From Bittarella massiliensis (ex Durand et al. 2017) (GTDB taxonomy: Bacteria > Bacillota > Clostridia > Oscillospirales > Ruminococcaceae), in assembly GCF_017566145.1 (NCBI RefSeq), contig NZ_JABFCL010000009.1:1-64000 (forward strand): a stretch of 64,000 nucleotides of DNA, read 5' to 3'. The position numbers and the translations under genes are program-made. The notes beneath the pieces were generated by a model. It saw only the letters and a list, made by a program, of their open reading frames with translations, ran no database searches and was not told the origin of the DNA. Of the stretch, positions 7,741-16,589 are shown one piece after another. Each line of letters opens with the position of its first letter. The stretch's first letter is position 1.

Positions 7741-8312
7741 TGGAGAGAGAAAAGAGAGGGGGGACAACCGGTCCCCCCTCTCTTTTTGGGCGCCCTACCC
7801 CTGCGGCGGAGGGCGCAGAGGAAGTGCAGCCGCTCGCCGCTGTAATAGCGGGTGAGAAAGGCCCGCTCCCGCTCCATCCCCAGGGCGCGGGCCACCCGGA
7901 TAGAGGGCAGGTTGTCGGACTTGATGACGGCGTGCACCTTTTCGGCCCCCAGGGCGGTGAAGGCGCAGTCCCGGCAGGCGGCGGCCGTTTCCCGGGCATA
8001 GCCCTGATGCCAGAACCGGCGCTTGAGGAGGTAGCCCACCTCCAACACCTCTGCCCCCTCACAGGGCTGCCACGTCAGCCCCGCCTGGCCCACCGTCTCG
8101 CCATTGGCTTTTCGGCAGGCCGCCCAGAGGCCGAAGCCGTACCGGGCGTAGCGCTCCCGCTGCCGGTCCAGCCGGTCCTGCACCTCCTGGGGGGTGAAGT
8201 CGTGCTCGTAGGCCCGCATCACCTGCGGGTCCCAGGGCATCTGGGACAGGCCGGCGAAATCCCCCTGCTCCATCTCCCGCAAAGTGAGCCGCTCGGTCTC
8301 CAAAACGATCAC
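7623..8312 (-). CDS. GNAT family N-acetyltransferase, stop codon apparently lost
   Basis: The protein matches the RimJ/RimL-like GNAT group: LETERLTLREMEQGDF at the N-terminus, GYLLKRRFWHQGYARETAA as acetyl-CoA-binding motif A, and SDNLPSIRVARALGM near the end. It would acetylate an amine using acetyl-CoA in the cytoplasm. The GTG at 8312 follows AAAGGAGG with an 8-nt spacer. Family similarity ends near LHFLCALRRR (about 7800). The frame then runs through the terminator hairpin and 118 nt into the opposite gene. One extra G in the GGGG run (minus strand, 7798-7801) would give a TAG at once, so the natural end is probably near 7795. Confidence 0.8.
   Translation of the reverse strand: MIVLETERLTLREMEQGDFAGLSQMPWDPQVMRAYEHDFTPQEVQDRLDRQRERYARYGFGLWAACRKANGETVGQAGLTWQPCEGAEVLEVGYLLKRRFWHQGYARETAAACRDCAFTALGAEKVHAVIKSDNLPSIRVARALGMERERAFLTRYYSGERLHFLCALRRRGRAPKKRGGTGCPPSLFSLHQRTVRRASMNRSVSAGSNWVPRQRTSSTIPSSKVRPFL
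7750..7786. terminator. bidirectional terminator between convergent genes
   Basis: AAAGAGAGGGGGGAC and GTCCCCCCTCTCTTT pair around a 5-nt loop, followed by T on the plus strand and preceded by an A-run. It lies between the natural ends of the GGDEF/HD-GYP and GNAT genes. Confidence 0.8.
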
Positions 8313-8540
8313 CCGCCGGTCCTCCTTTCGATTTTGTCCGATCATTTTACTAAGTTTTCGGCGGGGGGACAAGGGCGGGCGCTGTGGTTTGGTGGGGGCT
8401 TTTTCTTTTTGTGGGCGGGAGGGGGAGGCCCCCTGGGACGAGTCTGTTTCGATTTTCGCAGCGGCTTGTTGGCAGGGCCTTTTTCTTTGGCTTTTGGCTT
8501 GCTCGCGGGGTTCCTCCCCGCCCTTGCCACAGCCGAAAAG

Positions 8541-8579
8541 GCGCCCGCCGCCCCCTGAAAAGGGAGGGGCGGCGGGCGC
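8541..8579 (-). terminator. terminator of the second M20 gene
   Basis: A 14-bp perfect GC stem (GCGCCCGCCGCCCC and its complement) starts 18 nt beyond the minus-strand stop and is followed on that strand by TTTT. The rest of 8313-8540 contains no recognisable gene. Confidence 0.7.
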
Positions 8580-8597
8580 ACAGACGTCGGATGTTCC

Positions 8598-9923
8598 CTA
8601 TTGGGCCTTGACAAACTCCCGCCAGAAGGCGAGGTAGGACTCCTTGGTGTAGGTGGGCTTGTACTCGGCCTTGACCTGGCAGGCGGCCGCGGCGCCGTCC
8701 CAGAGCAGGTCGACCACGGTACAGGCCATCATCTTGGCGGGGTTGATGTAGGCCATCTCCTCGTCGCAGACCAAAAAGTCCATGGCGTGGGCGGTGCCGC
8801 TAAAGCCGCCGGCCACCGGCTGGATGGTGGGGATCACCAGGCTCAGATCCCCCACGTCGGAGCTGCCGCCCCCGGCGGGCATGGCACTGAGGTCCACCAC
8901 ATTTTTCTCCCCCACCAGCGCGGCGGCGTTTTGCAAAAACAGGGTGTCCATCTGGCGGTTGGTGTCGATGGGCAGGTAGCCGGGCAGCTGGACGATCTCC
9001 ACCTCGGCCCCCACGGCCATGGCCCCGCCCCGCAGGGCCCGGTCCACCTTCTTGCTGGCGTCGACGATGGCGTCGATCCCCCGGCCCCGCACATAGGTCT
9101 CAATGCGCACGTCGGCGGGGACGATGTTGACCAGGTCGCCCCCCTTGGTGATGATGGGGTGCACCCGGATGCCGTCCTCGTCCTTGAAGGTCTCTCTCTG
9201 GGCGTTGATCCCCATCAGCCCCAGGCAGGCGGCGTTGAGGGCGTTGATGCCGTCGTGGGGGGCGGCCCCGGCGTGGGCCTCCTTGCCGCGGTACTTCACC
9301 AGCTTGCCCACAAAGCCCGAACAGCCCGCACCCACGGCGGTGAACTGGGGGGTGGGGGATCCGGGCATCGAGTGGACCATCATCGCCATGTCCACATCGT
9401 CAAAGGCGCCCTCGGCGATCAGTTGCTGCTTGCCGCCCAGAAACTCGATCTTGCCGTCGCGCAGCAGCTTCTCCCGGTACTCCAGCTCCACAAACTCCTC
9501 GGCGGGCACCGCCATAAAGACCGCGTCCCCGTCCAGCTGCGCCATCGCCCCTGAGAGACAAAGGCCCATGGCAGCCCCCAGCATGGTGGTGATCTGGGCG
9601 TTGTGGCCGCAGGCGTGGGCCGCGCCGGTCTGCTTGTCGGCGTTGGGGTGCAGGGGGGAGACCACCGCGTCCAGTTCCCCCATCACCGCCACCGCGGCCC
9701 GGTGGTCCCGCCCGGCGGCCCGGGCCTTGACCCCGGTGATGGCCAGCTCGTTTTGGTAGGGGAGCCCCAGCTCCTCAAAGGTGCGCTGCACCAGGGCGCT
9801 GGTGCGGGTCTCCTTGTAGCCCAGTTCGGGGTGGGCGAAGATGTCCTTGCCCAGGGCGATGAGCTTGTCCCGGTTTTGGTCGATGGCCGCGCAGACGGCC
9901 GCCTTGATCTGCTGTTTGTCCAT
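8598..9923 (-). CDS. M20 family metallopeptidase / amidohydrolase (paralog 2)
   Basis: This 441-residue protein is a close paralog of the protein at 2452-3774 and shares AHACGHNAQIT, VPAEEFVELEYREKL, GGKQQLIAEGAFDDVDMAMMVHS and the C-terminal YTKESYLAFWREF. It carries the M20 metal and catalytic residues and no signal peptide. It probably cleaves an acyl- or aminoacyl-amide in the cytoplasm. The ATG at 9923 is preceded by AAGGAGC. The two copies flank the AgrB/AgrD-GGDEF locus and differ mainly in short segments, for example the metal-loop neighbourhood AGGGSSDVGDLS versus MGAGSSDMGDLS, so substrates may differ. Confidence 0.9.
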   Translation of the reverse strand: MDKQQIKAAVCAAIDQNRDKLIALGKDIFAHPELGYKETRTSALVQRTFEELGLPYQNELAITGVKARAAGRDHRAAVAVMGELDAVVSPLHPNADKQTGAAHACGHNAQITTMLGAAMGLCLSGAMAQLDGDAVFMAVPAEEFVELEYREKLLRDGKIEFLGGKQQLIAEGAFDDVDMAMMVHSMPGSPTPQFTAVGAGCSGFVGKLVKYRGKEAHAGAAPHDGINALNAACLGLMGINAQRETFKDEDGIRVHPIITKGGDLVNIVPADVRIETYVRGRGIDAIVDASKKVDRALRGGAMAVGAEVEIVQLPGYLPIDTNRQMDTLFLQNAAALVGEKNVVDLSAMPAGGGSSDVGDLSLVIPTIQPVAGGFSGTAHAMDFLVCDEEMAYINPAKMMACTVVDLLWDGAAAACQVKAEYKPTYTKESYLAFWREFVKAQ

Positions 9924-9982
9924 TTGTCACTCGCTCCTTCTATCGGGCCGGCCCACAGCCGGCGAAATGGTCGCACAACAAC

Positions 9983-10012
9983 ACTATATCCGCCCGCGGC
10001 GGGGGCTGACAA
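9983..10012 (-). promoter_or_regulatory. promoter of the second M20 gene
   Basis: On the minus strand TTGTCA and TATAGT are separated by 18 nt, about 60 nt upstream of the start codon. Confidence 0.55.
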
Positions 10013-10119
10013 TGGGGGCTTTTGCCAAAGTTTCGCCCCCTTTTTTGGCGGTGGGGTCATTTCGCCCAAGGAAGGACTGCCGCTTTTGTGAACTTTTGGC
10101 GAACAGGAAAAATCAGGGG

Positions 10120-10148
10120 TTTAAACGCCGGGGGATTTATAGTATACT
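10120..10148 (+). promoter_or_regulatory. promoter upstream of ispD
   Basis: TTTAAA and TATACT are separated by 17 nt. The transcript would first cross the hairpin at 10171-10210. Confidence 0.55.
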
Positions 10149-10170
10149 GTTAGGCGTATAGGAGCGTTTT

Positions 10171-10210
10171 GAGCCGCCCTTTTGCAGCCGGTTGGGCGGC
10201 CTCTTTTTTT
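10171..10210 (+). terminator. leader terminator/attenuator ahead of ispD
   Basis: GCCGCCC pairs with GGGCGGC across a 14-nt loop, followed by CTC and seven T. It lies between the promoter at 10120 and the ispD start at 10232, so part of the transcription would stop before the gene. Confidence 0.6.
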
Positions 10211-10231
10211 CGTTTGGAGGAGGGGTGCGCC

Positions 10232-10933
10232 GTGGGGGAGAAGCGGCCGTTTGTGTCGGCCATTGTGGTGGCCGCCGGCAGCGCCAGCCGGATGGAGGGG
10301 ATCGACAAGCAGTTTGCCCCGGTGGGGGGGATCCCCTGCCTGGCCCGCGCCCTGCTGTGCTTTGAGGAGTGCCGGGAGATCGGCGAGATCGTGGTGGTCA
10401 CCCGGGAGGAGTCGATCGCCAAGGTGGCCGACCTCTGTGCCCGCTGGCGGCTGGGAAAGGTGAGCCAGATCGTCCGCGGGGGGGAGAGCCGCCAGCAGTC
10501 GGCGGCCATCGGCCTGGCCTGTCTCGACGGGCGCTGCCAGTACCTGGCCGTCCACGACGGGGCCCGCCCCCTCTGCGACAAGGCCCTCATCCGCCGGGTG
10601 CTGCGCGACGCCATCGCCCACGGCGGGGCGGCGGCCGCCGTCCCGGTAAAGGACACCATCAAGGTGCGGGGGCCCGAGGGCTTTATCGCCTCCACCCCCG
10701 ATCGGGCCACCCTCTTTGCCTGCCAGACCCCGCAGATTTTCGAGGTGGAGGCCTACCGCCGCGCCATGGAGGAGGCCTTTGCCCAGGGGCGGGATTACAC
10801 CGACGATTGCCAACTCTTCGAGAGCGCCGGCCAGCGCGTCTACCTCTCGCAGGGGAGCTATGACAACATCAAGATCACCACGCCGGAAGACCTGGCTCTC
10901 TGCGAGCAGATCCTGGCCGTGAGGGGAGAGTAG
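10232..10933 (+). CDS. ispD: 2-C-methyl-D-erythritol 4-phosphate cytidylyltransferase
   Basis: IspD joins CTP and MEP to form CDP-methylerythritol, the third step of the MEP isoprenoid pathway. The ~233-residue length fits the family. The N-terminal CTP-binding loop reads [44 protein letters not shown] and [10 protein letters not shown] are also characteristic. The GTG at 10232 is chosen because it follows GGAGGAGGGG and gives the usual family start; the upstream in-frame sequence encodes the attenuator. ispF starts 5 nt downstream, so the two pathway enzymes are co-transcribed. Confidence 0.93.
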   Translation: MGEKRPFVSAIVVAAGSASRMEGIDKQFAPVGGIPCLARALLCFEECREIGEIVVVTREESIAKVADLCARWRLGKVSQIVRGGESRQQSAAIGLACLDGRCQYLAVHDGARPLCDKALIRRVLRDAIAHGGAAAAVPVKDTIKVRGPEGFIASTPDRATLFACQTPQIFEVEAYRRAMEEAFAQGRDYTDDCQLFESAGQRVYLSQGSYDNIKITTPEDLALCEQILAVRGE

Positions 10934-10938
10934 GAGAG

Positions 10939-11463
10939 ATGTCAAACATCCGCATTGGACACGGGTACGACGTGCACGCCTTTTCGCCGGGGCGGCAGCT
11001 GATTTTGGGCGGGGTGGACCTGCCCTGCGACCAGGGGCTATTGGGCCATTCCGACGCCGACGTGCTGCTGCACGCCGCCATGGACGCCATTCTGGGCGCC
11101 CTGGCGCTGGGGGACATCGGCGCCCACTTCCCCGACACCGACCCCATGTACAAGGGCGCCGACAGCCGCGCCCTGCTGCGGGCGGTGCGGGAGATGATGA
11201 AGGAGCGCGGCTATAAGCTGGGCAACCTGGACTGCACCGTCATCGCCCAGGCCCCCAAACTGGCCCCGTACATAGAGCAGATGCGCCGCAACCTGGCCGG
11301 CGACCTGCAGACCGAATTGGAGAACATCAGCGTCAAGGCCACCACCGAGGAGCACCTGGGCTTCACCGGCCGCCGGGAGGGCATCGCCGCCCACAGCGTC
11401 TGCCTGCTGCTGCCCATCGAGACCCCTCCCTTCCCCGACGGGGCGGGGAAACCCGCCCTGTAA
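10939..11463 (+). CDS. ispF: 2-C-methyl-D-erythritol 2,4-cyclodiphosphate synthase
   Basis: IspF converts CDP-methylerythritol 2-phosphate to the cyclic diphosphate with release of CMP in the MEP pathway. [12 protein letters not shown] supplies Asp11 and His13 and [12 protein letters not shown] supplies His45, the metal ligands. [19 protein letters not shown] is the conserved C-terminal segment. The protein has 174 residues; the last ~15 ([16 protein letters not shown]) extend past the usual end. It follows ispD closely; the kinase gene ispE is not in this window. Confidence 0.95.
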   Translation: MSNIRIGHGYDVHAFSPGRQLILGGVDLPCDQGLLGHSDADVLLHAAMDAILGALALGDIGAHFPDTDPMYKGADSRALLRAVREMMKERGYKLGNLDCTVIAQAPKLAPYIEQMRRNLAGDLQTELENISVKATTEEHLGFTGRREGIAAHSVCLLLPIETPPFPDGAGKPAL

Positions 11464-11499
11464 ACACCTGTAACCTTTGCCATAGAAGGGGGCTTATCC

Positions 11500-12375
11500 A
11501 TGCAAGCCATCACCACGTTTTTCGACTCGCTGGTCAGCGTCATCAAGACCATCACCTTTATGGATGTGTTGGACGTGGCCATCGTCTCCTATATCGTCTA
11601 CGTCGCCTTTATCCTGGTGCGGGAGACCCGGGCGGCCCAACTGCTCAAGGGGGTCATCATCTTTTTGGTGGCCTATGTGCTGGCCTCCCAGCTGGGGCTG
11701 GAATCGCTGAAATTCCTCCTCAACGCCATCCTCCAATTCGGGGTGGTGACCCTGGTAGTGGTCTTTCAGCCCGAGATCCGCCGCGCGCTGGAGAAGGTGG
11801 GCCGCACCAAGCTGCGCAGCCTGCGGTTTTTCTCCTCCGGCTCCACGGTGGACGACGCCACCCGCAAAAAGGTGGAGAAGGCCATCGTCGTGGTCTGTGA
11901 CGCCGCCGACATCCTCTCGGGCAAAAAGACCGGCGCCCTCATCGTCATCGAGCGAAAGACCAAGCTGGGGGACATCATCTCCACCGGCACCGTGATAGAC
12001 GCCGAGCCCAGCGTCGAGCTCTTCGGCAACCTCTTCTTCGTCAACACCCCCCTGCACGACGGGGCGGTGGTGATGCGCGACGGCCGCGTCTGCGCGGCGG
12101 GCTGCTTCCTTCCCCTCTCCCAAAACTTTGAGATCAGCAAGGAACTGGGCACCCGCCACCGGGCGGCCCTGGGGGTCTCTGAAAACTCCGACGCGGTGGT
12201 GGTGGTGGTCAGCGAGGAGACCGGCCTCATCTCGGTGGCCTGCGACGGCCACCTTCACCGGGGCATCGAGCGCGACTACCTGCAGCGGCTGCTCTCCAAC
12301 GAGCTGCTGCCCCAGGCCCCCGCCGCCGAGCAGAAAAAACGCCGCTTCTCCTTTGGCAGGAGGGAACACAGATGA
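11500..12375 (+). CDS. cdaA: diadenylate cyclase CdaA
   Basis: CdaA makes cyclic di-AMP from two ATP at the membrane and so controls potassium and cell-wall homeostasis in Firmicutes. Three N-terminal membrane helices (residues 10-90) precede the DAC domain. The catalytic motifs are intact: LHDGAVV (Asp187-Gly-Ala) and GTRHRAALG (Arg219-His-Arg). The 291-residue length includes a ~30-residue charged C-terminal tail. The gene overlaps cdaR by 4 nt, which gives the classical cdaA-cdaR pair. glmM, the usual third partner, does not follow here. Confidence 0.95.
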   Translation: MQAITTFFDSLVSVIKTITFMDVLDVAIVSYIVYVAFILVRETRAAQLLKGVIIFLVAYVLASQLGLESLKFLLNAILQFGVVTLVVVFQPEIRRALEKVGRTKLRSLRFFSSGSTVDDATRKKVEKAIVVVCDAADILSGKKTGALIVIERKTKLGDIISTGTVIDAEPSVELFGNLFFVNTPLHDGAVVMRDGRVCAAGCFLPLSQNFEISKELGTRHRAALGVSENSDAVVVVVSEETGLISVACDGHLHRGIERDYLQRLLSNELLPQAPAAEQKKRRFSFGRREHR

Positions 12376-13637
12376 AAAAACTCGATTTTCAGCGGCTGAT
12401 GGATGACAGCCGCTTCATGAAGGTGCTCTCGGTGGGGGTGGCCATCCTCTTTTGGTTTGTGGTGGCCTTCACCATCAGCCCCACCATCACCACCACCGTC
12501 TCCGACGTGCCCATCACCATCTCCGGCAGCAACGAGACTTTGTCCTCGGTGGGGCTGGACGTGGTGGACGGGCAAAACCGCACCGTTCGCGTCAGGGTGG
12601 AGGGCCGCCGCGAGGTGGTGGGTTCCCTCAAGCCCTCTGACATTGTGGTCTACCCGGTGCTCACCAGCGTCACCGAGGCGGGGAAGTACACCTGCTCCCT
12701 GCGGGCGGTCAAGGCCGACTCGGCAGCCGACTTCACCATCCTCTCGATCTCCCCCGAGCAGGTGGAACTGACCTTTGACCGGGTCAAGACCCTCAAGACC
12801 GAGCTGTCCGTCGACGTTTCGGGCTACACCGCGGAGGAGGGCTACATCCTCGGCTCCTCCGCCGCCAACCCCAAGGAGATCACCGTCAAGGGGCCCGAGT
12901 CGGCGGTGGACCAGGTGGCCAAGGCCGAGGTGCGCCTGGACGGCAAGGACACCAAGCTGGCCAAGACCGCCAAGGTGGAGGCGGAGGTTCGCCTCTACGC
13001 CGCCGACGGCAGCGAGATCGAGCTGGGCGGCACCCTTCAGATCGACACCCCCAAGGTGCAGGTGACCATTCCGGTGCTGAAAAAGACCACCCTGCCCCTG
13101 AAGGTGGCCTTCACCAACCTGCCCGGCGGCCTGGACGGCAGCGCCCTGCAGTACGACCTGAGCGAGAGCACCATCCAGGTGGCCGGCCCCGCCGAGACGG
13201 TGGACCGGATGACCGCCATCACCCTGGGCTATGTCAACGTGCTGGACTTTGACTACAAAAACGGCTATACCTTCCAGGTGCAGGACCAGCTGCCCACCGG
13301 TTTTGTCAACCTGGACGACTTCGACTCGGTGGCCGTCAGCTTCGGCAACCGCTACGACGGCGGCAGCTTCACCGTCTCCAACATCAGCGTCATCAACGCC
13401 CCCGAGAACTACGACATCTCGGTGGTGACCCGCCGCCTTTACGGGGTGAGATTTGTGGGGCTGCACGGCGACATCGACGCCCTGGAGGGAACCGACATCG
13501 TCGCCGAGGTGGACGGCGCGTCCATCGAACTGAAAAACGGCCAGTACAACGTGCCGGTACAACTCTCCACCACCAGCGGGGCCATGGTCTGGCCCACCGG
13601 AAGCTATGAAGTGGTGGTGAAGGTGAGCGCCAAATAG
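12372..13637 (+). CDS. cdaR: YbbR-domain protein CdaR, regulator of CdaA
   Basis: CdaR is a membrane-anchored extracytoplasmic protein with YbbR repeats that modulates CdaA. Residues 15-40 form one membrane helix. The rest holds several YbbR-like repeats; motifs such as VPITISG, VTVKGPESAVDQV and IQVAGPAETVDRM recur at about 80-90-residue spacing. The 421-residue length fits the four-repeat type. Overlap of its ATG with the end of cdaA gives translational coupling. Confidence 0.9.
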   Translation: MKKLDFQRLMDDSRFMKVLSVGVAILFWFVVAFTISPTITTTVSDVPITISGSNETLSSVGLDVVDGQNRTVRVRVEGRREVVGSLKPSDIVVYPVLTSVTEAGKYTCSLRAVKADSAADFTILSISPEQVELTFDRVKTLKTELSVDVSGYTAEEGYILGSSAANPKEITVKGPESAVDQVAKAEVRLDGKDTKLAKTAKVEAEVRLYAADGSEIELGGTLQIDTPKVQVTIPVLKKTTLPLKVAFTNLPGGLDGSALQYDLSESTIQVAGPAETVDRMTAITLGYVNVLDFDYKNGYTFQVQDQLPTGFVNLDDFDSVAVSFGNRYDGGSFTVSNISVINAPENYDISVVTRRLYGVRFVGLHGDIDALEGTDIVAEVDGASIELKNGQYNVPVQLSTTSGAMVWPTGSYEVVVKVSAK

Positions 13638-13676
13638 GAAGCCCGCCAGAGTCTTTTTGAGAGAGGAGGCCGCCCA

Positions 13677-15269
13677 TTGGCCATCTTGGTGCAAAACATC
13701 CCCGTCCCCCTGGGGGAGGACCCGGCCACCGCCTGTCAAAGGGCCCTCCGCCGCCTGGGGCTGAAGCCCGCCCAACTGGCGGAGAGCCACCTGGCCAAGG
13801 TCTCCCTCGACGCCCGCCGCCGCGACCGGGTGCGCTATGTCTGCAGCGCCGAGCTGGCGCTGCGCGACCCCACCCTAGAGGAGCGCCTTGCCGCCCGGGA
13901 GCAGGGGGTGCGCCTGGTGCGGGAGACCCCGCCCGCCTTCGCCCCGGCGGGGGCGCCGCTGGATCGCCGGCCGGTGGTGGTGGGCCTGGGCCCGGCGGGG
14001 ATGTTTTGCGCCCTGGCCCTGGCGAGAGAGGGCTACCGCCCCCTGGTGCTGGAGCGGGGCGCCCCGGTGGAGCGCCGGGTGGCGGCGGTGGAGCGGTTTT
14101 GGCGCACCGGCGAGCTGGACCCGGCCTGCAACGTCCAGTTCGGAGAGGGGGGCGCCGGCACCTTCTCCGACGGCAAACTCACCACCCGCATCGGGGACGA
14201 GCGCTGCGGCTGGGTGCTGCGGCAGCTGGCCGCCTTCGGCGCGCCGGAGGAGATCTTGCACCGGGCCAAACCCCACATCGGCACCGACCGGCTGCGGCAG
14301 GTGGTGCGAAGGGTGCGGGGGGAGATTCTCCGCCTGGGGGGCGAAATCCGCTTTGACACCCGCCTGGAGGGGATCGAGATCGCCGGGGGCCGGGTGGTCT
14401 CCTGCACCACCGGGGGGGAGAACATCCCCTGTTCCCGGCTGGTGCTGGCGGTGGGCCACAGCGCCCGGGACACCTTTGAACTGCTCTTTGACAAGGGGCT
14501 GCCGGTGGAGGCCAAACCCTTTTCGGTGGGGGTTCGGGTCGAACACCTGCAAAGGGAGATCGACCGGGGCCTCTACGGCGATCTGGCCGGGGACCCCCAC
14601 CTGCCGGTGGGGGAGTACCAGCTCTCCCGCCGGGTGGACGGGCAGGGGGTCTACACCTTCTGCATGTGCCCGGGGGGAACGGTGGTCCCGGCCGCCTCCG
14701 AAGAGGGGGGCGTGGTGGTCAACGGGATGAGTGAGTACGCCCGCAGCGGCCCCAACGCCAACAGCGCCCTGGTGGCCGGGGTGGACAGCCGGGATTTCGG
14801 CCAGGACCCCCGGGCGGGCATCGCCTTTCAGCGCCAGCTGGAGCGGGCTGCCTTTGCCCTGGGGGGCGGCGGGTACAGGGCCCCCTGCCAGAGCGCCGAC
14901 GCCTTTTTGGCCGGGCGGCCGGGGGCGAATTTTGGCCGGGTGGCCCCCAGCTATGCCCTGGGGGTCACCCCGGCCGACTTCTCCCGCCTCTTCCCGCCCC
15001 GGGTGTACGGGATGCTCCAGCTGGGGCTGCGGGATTTCGGGCGCAAACTGCCCGGCTTTGACGCGGCCGACACCCTCCTCACCGGGGTGGAGACCCGCAC
15101 CTCCTCCCCGGTGAGGATCCTGCGGGGGGAGGATCTCTGCTCCCCGGCGGCCTTTGGCCTCTACCCCTGTGGGGAGGGGGCGGGCTACGCCGGGGGAATC
15201 GTCTCGGCGGCGGTGGACGGGGTTCGGGTGGCCCAGGCCATTATGGGCAGCGGCCGCCCGCCCCGGTGA
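13677..15269 (+). CDS. COG2509-type FAD-dependent oxidoreductase
   Basis: The 530-residue protein is an uncharacterised FAD-dependent dehydrogenase of the COG2509 family, widespread in Clostridia. Residues 1-80 form the small N-terminal domain typical of the family. VVVGLGPAGMFCALALAREG at ~100 is the dinucleotide-binding fold. FGEGGAGTFSDGKLTTRI and CMCPGGTVVPA are family signatures, and YPCGEGAGYAGGIVSAAVDG at the C-terminus binds FAD. Translation starts at TTG 13677 after GAGAGGAGG. It is cytoplasmic; substrate and electron acceptor are unknown. It sits 39 nt after cdaR. Confidence 0.88.
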   Translation: MAILVQNIPVPLGEDPATACQRALRRLGLKPAQLAESHLAKVSLDARRRDRVRYVCSAELALRDPTLEERLAAREQGVRLVRETPPAFAPAGAPLDRRPVVVGLGPAGMFCALALAREGYRPLVLERGAPVERRVAAVERFWRTGELDPACNVQFGEGGAGTFSDGKLTTRIGDERCGWVLRQLAAFGAPEEILHRAKPHIGTDRLRQVVRRVRGEILRLGGEIRFDTRLEGIEIAGGRVVSCTTGGENIPCSRLVLAVGHSARDTFELLFDKGLPVEAKPFSVGVRVEHLQREIDRGLYGDLAGDPHLPVGEYQLSRRVDGQGVYTFCMCPGGTVVPAASEEGGVVVNGMSEYARSGPNANSALVAGVDSRDFGQDPRAGIAFQRQLERAAFALGGGGYRAPCQSADAFLAGRPGANFGRVAPSYALGVTPADFSRLFPPRVYGMLQLGLRDFGRKLPGFDAADTLLTGVETRTSSPVRILRGEDLCSPAAFGLYPCGEGAGYAGGIVSAAVDGVRVAQAIMGSGRPPR

Positions 15270-15309
15270 GCAGCCGGATTTGAGAAAGACAACGGAAGGA
15301 CTGTCATAT

Positions 15310-16578
15310 ATGGATCGAAAAACCCTTGTCGAGGGAGTCTCCCTCACCACCCTGGGGGACGGGCGCTACGTCTGCAACCGCATCTCCGTCAACCTCTGCT
15401 TCCCCCGCAGCGAGGAGGCGTCGGCCCAGGGGGCGCTGCTCTCCTACCTGCTGCGGCGGGGGAGCGAGCGCTACCCGGGCTTTGCCCCCTTAAACCGCAA
15501 GCTCTACGACCTCTACGGGGCCTACTACGACTGCACCCTCGCCACCCTGGGGGGCTGCCAGGTGTTGAGTTTAGCGGTGCAGACCATCGACGAGGCCTTT
15601 GCCTGGAAGCGGGAGAAGATCAACGGCGAGCTGGCCGGCTTCCTCTGCGACATGCTGCTGCGGCCCAACGCCCCCGGGGGCGCCTTCCTCCCCGATGAGG
15701 TGGCGGTGGAGCAGAAAAACCTCTGCGAGGAGATCGACAGCGAGATCAACAACAAGCGGGCCTACGCCCTGAAGCGCAGCAGGGAGATCCTCTATGCGGG
15801 AACCCCTCTGGCCGGCTCCCGCCTGGGCAGCAAAGAGGCGGTTTTGGCCCTGGACGGGGCGGCCCTCTACCGGGCCCTCCAGCGGCTGCTGGAGAGCGCC
15901 CAGATCGAAATCCTCTGCAGCGGCCGGGGCGACTTCTCGGGCGCGGCCGAGGTCTTTGCCCGGCAGCTGGGCGGCCTGCCGCCCCGGCCCGCCGCCTTCT
16001 CCCTCCCCCCGCTGCCCGCGGCTGGGGGGCCGGAGGAGGTGGAGGAGACCCTCGCTCTCACCCAGTCCAAGCTGGCCCTGACCTTCCTGCCCGCCCGCCG
16101 GTTTGCCCCTGCGCAGTACGGGGCGGTGCGGGCGGCCGTCGCCCTCTTTGGGGGGGCGCCCTTCTCCCGCCTCTTTGCCAACGTGCGGGAGAGACAGAGT
16201 CTCTGCTACTACTGCGACGCCCGCTTCAACCGGGTGACCGGGGTGCTGACGGTGGACTGCGGGCTGGACGAAAAGGACGCCCCCCGCGCCGAGGAGAGCA
16301 TCCGCCGCGAGCTGGCGGAGCTGGCCGCCGGCCACTTTACCGACGAGGAGCTGCAGGACGCCAAGGCCTACCTGCAAAACAGCATGACCGCCATGGAGGA
16401 CTCCCTGGCGGAGTTGGACCCCTGGTACCTGGGCCAGGTGCTGGAGGGGGACGCCCAGTCCCCCCAGGCCGCGGCCGACCAGATCGGGGCCGCCACCCGG
16501 GAAGAGGTCATGGCCGTCTGCGCCAGTTTTTCCCAGCGGCTTTGCTACCTGCTAAAGCCCCAGCAGCGGGCGCTCTAG
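15310..16578 (+). CDS. ymfF: M16-like peptidase without zinc motif (YmfF-type)
   Basis: The ~422-residue protein is an M16 (insulinase/pitrilysin) homologue. The HxxEH zinc site is absent: the equivalent region reads ASAQGALLSYLLRRGSERYP, so it is a non-catalytic partner. This matches the YmfF half of the Bacillus YmfF/YmfH pair, which databases link to EF-P 5-aminopentanol modification. The C-terminal SRLFANVRERQSLCYYC segment is the M16 substrate-binding signature. The ATG at 15310 follows GGAAGGA. ymfH follows after 11 nt, consistent with a heterodimer. Confidence 0.85.
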   Translation: MDRKTLVEGVSLTTLGDGRYVCNRISVNLCFPRSEEASAQGALLSYLLRRGSERYPGFAPLNRKLYDLYGAYYDCTLATLGGCQVLSLAVQTIDEAFAWKREKINGELAGFLCDMLLRPNAPGGAFLPDEVAVEQKNLCEEIDSEINNKRAYALKRSREILYAGTPLAGSRLGSKEAVLALDGAALYRALQRLLESAQIEILCSGRGDFSGAAEVFARQLGGLPPRPAAFSLPPLPAAGGPEEVEETLALTQSKLALTFLPARRFAPAQYGAVRAAVALFGGAPFSRLFANVRERQSLCYYCDARFNRVTGVLTVDCGLDEKDAPRAEESIRRELAELAAGHFTDEELQDAKAYLQNSMTAMEDSLAELDPWYLGQVLEGDAQSPQAAADQIGAATREEVMAVCASFSQRLCYLLKPQQRAL

Positions 16579-16589
16579 GGGGCGGCGAG

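Noticed and set aside
6124-7767. 547-codon minus-strand open frame opposite the GGDEF/HD-GYP gene
   Set aside because: It mirrors codon periodicity of the real gene, with Gly/His/Val repeats and no recognisable family.
13875-15350. Minus-strand frame opposite the COG2509 oxidoreductase
   Set aside because: It is a Pro/Gly/His-rich shadow with no start signals.
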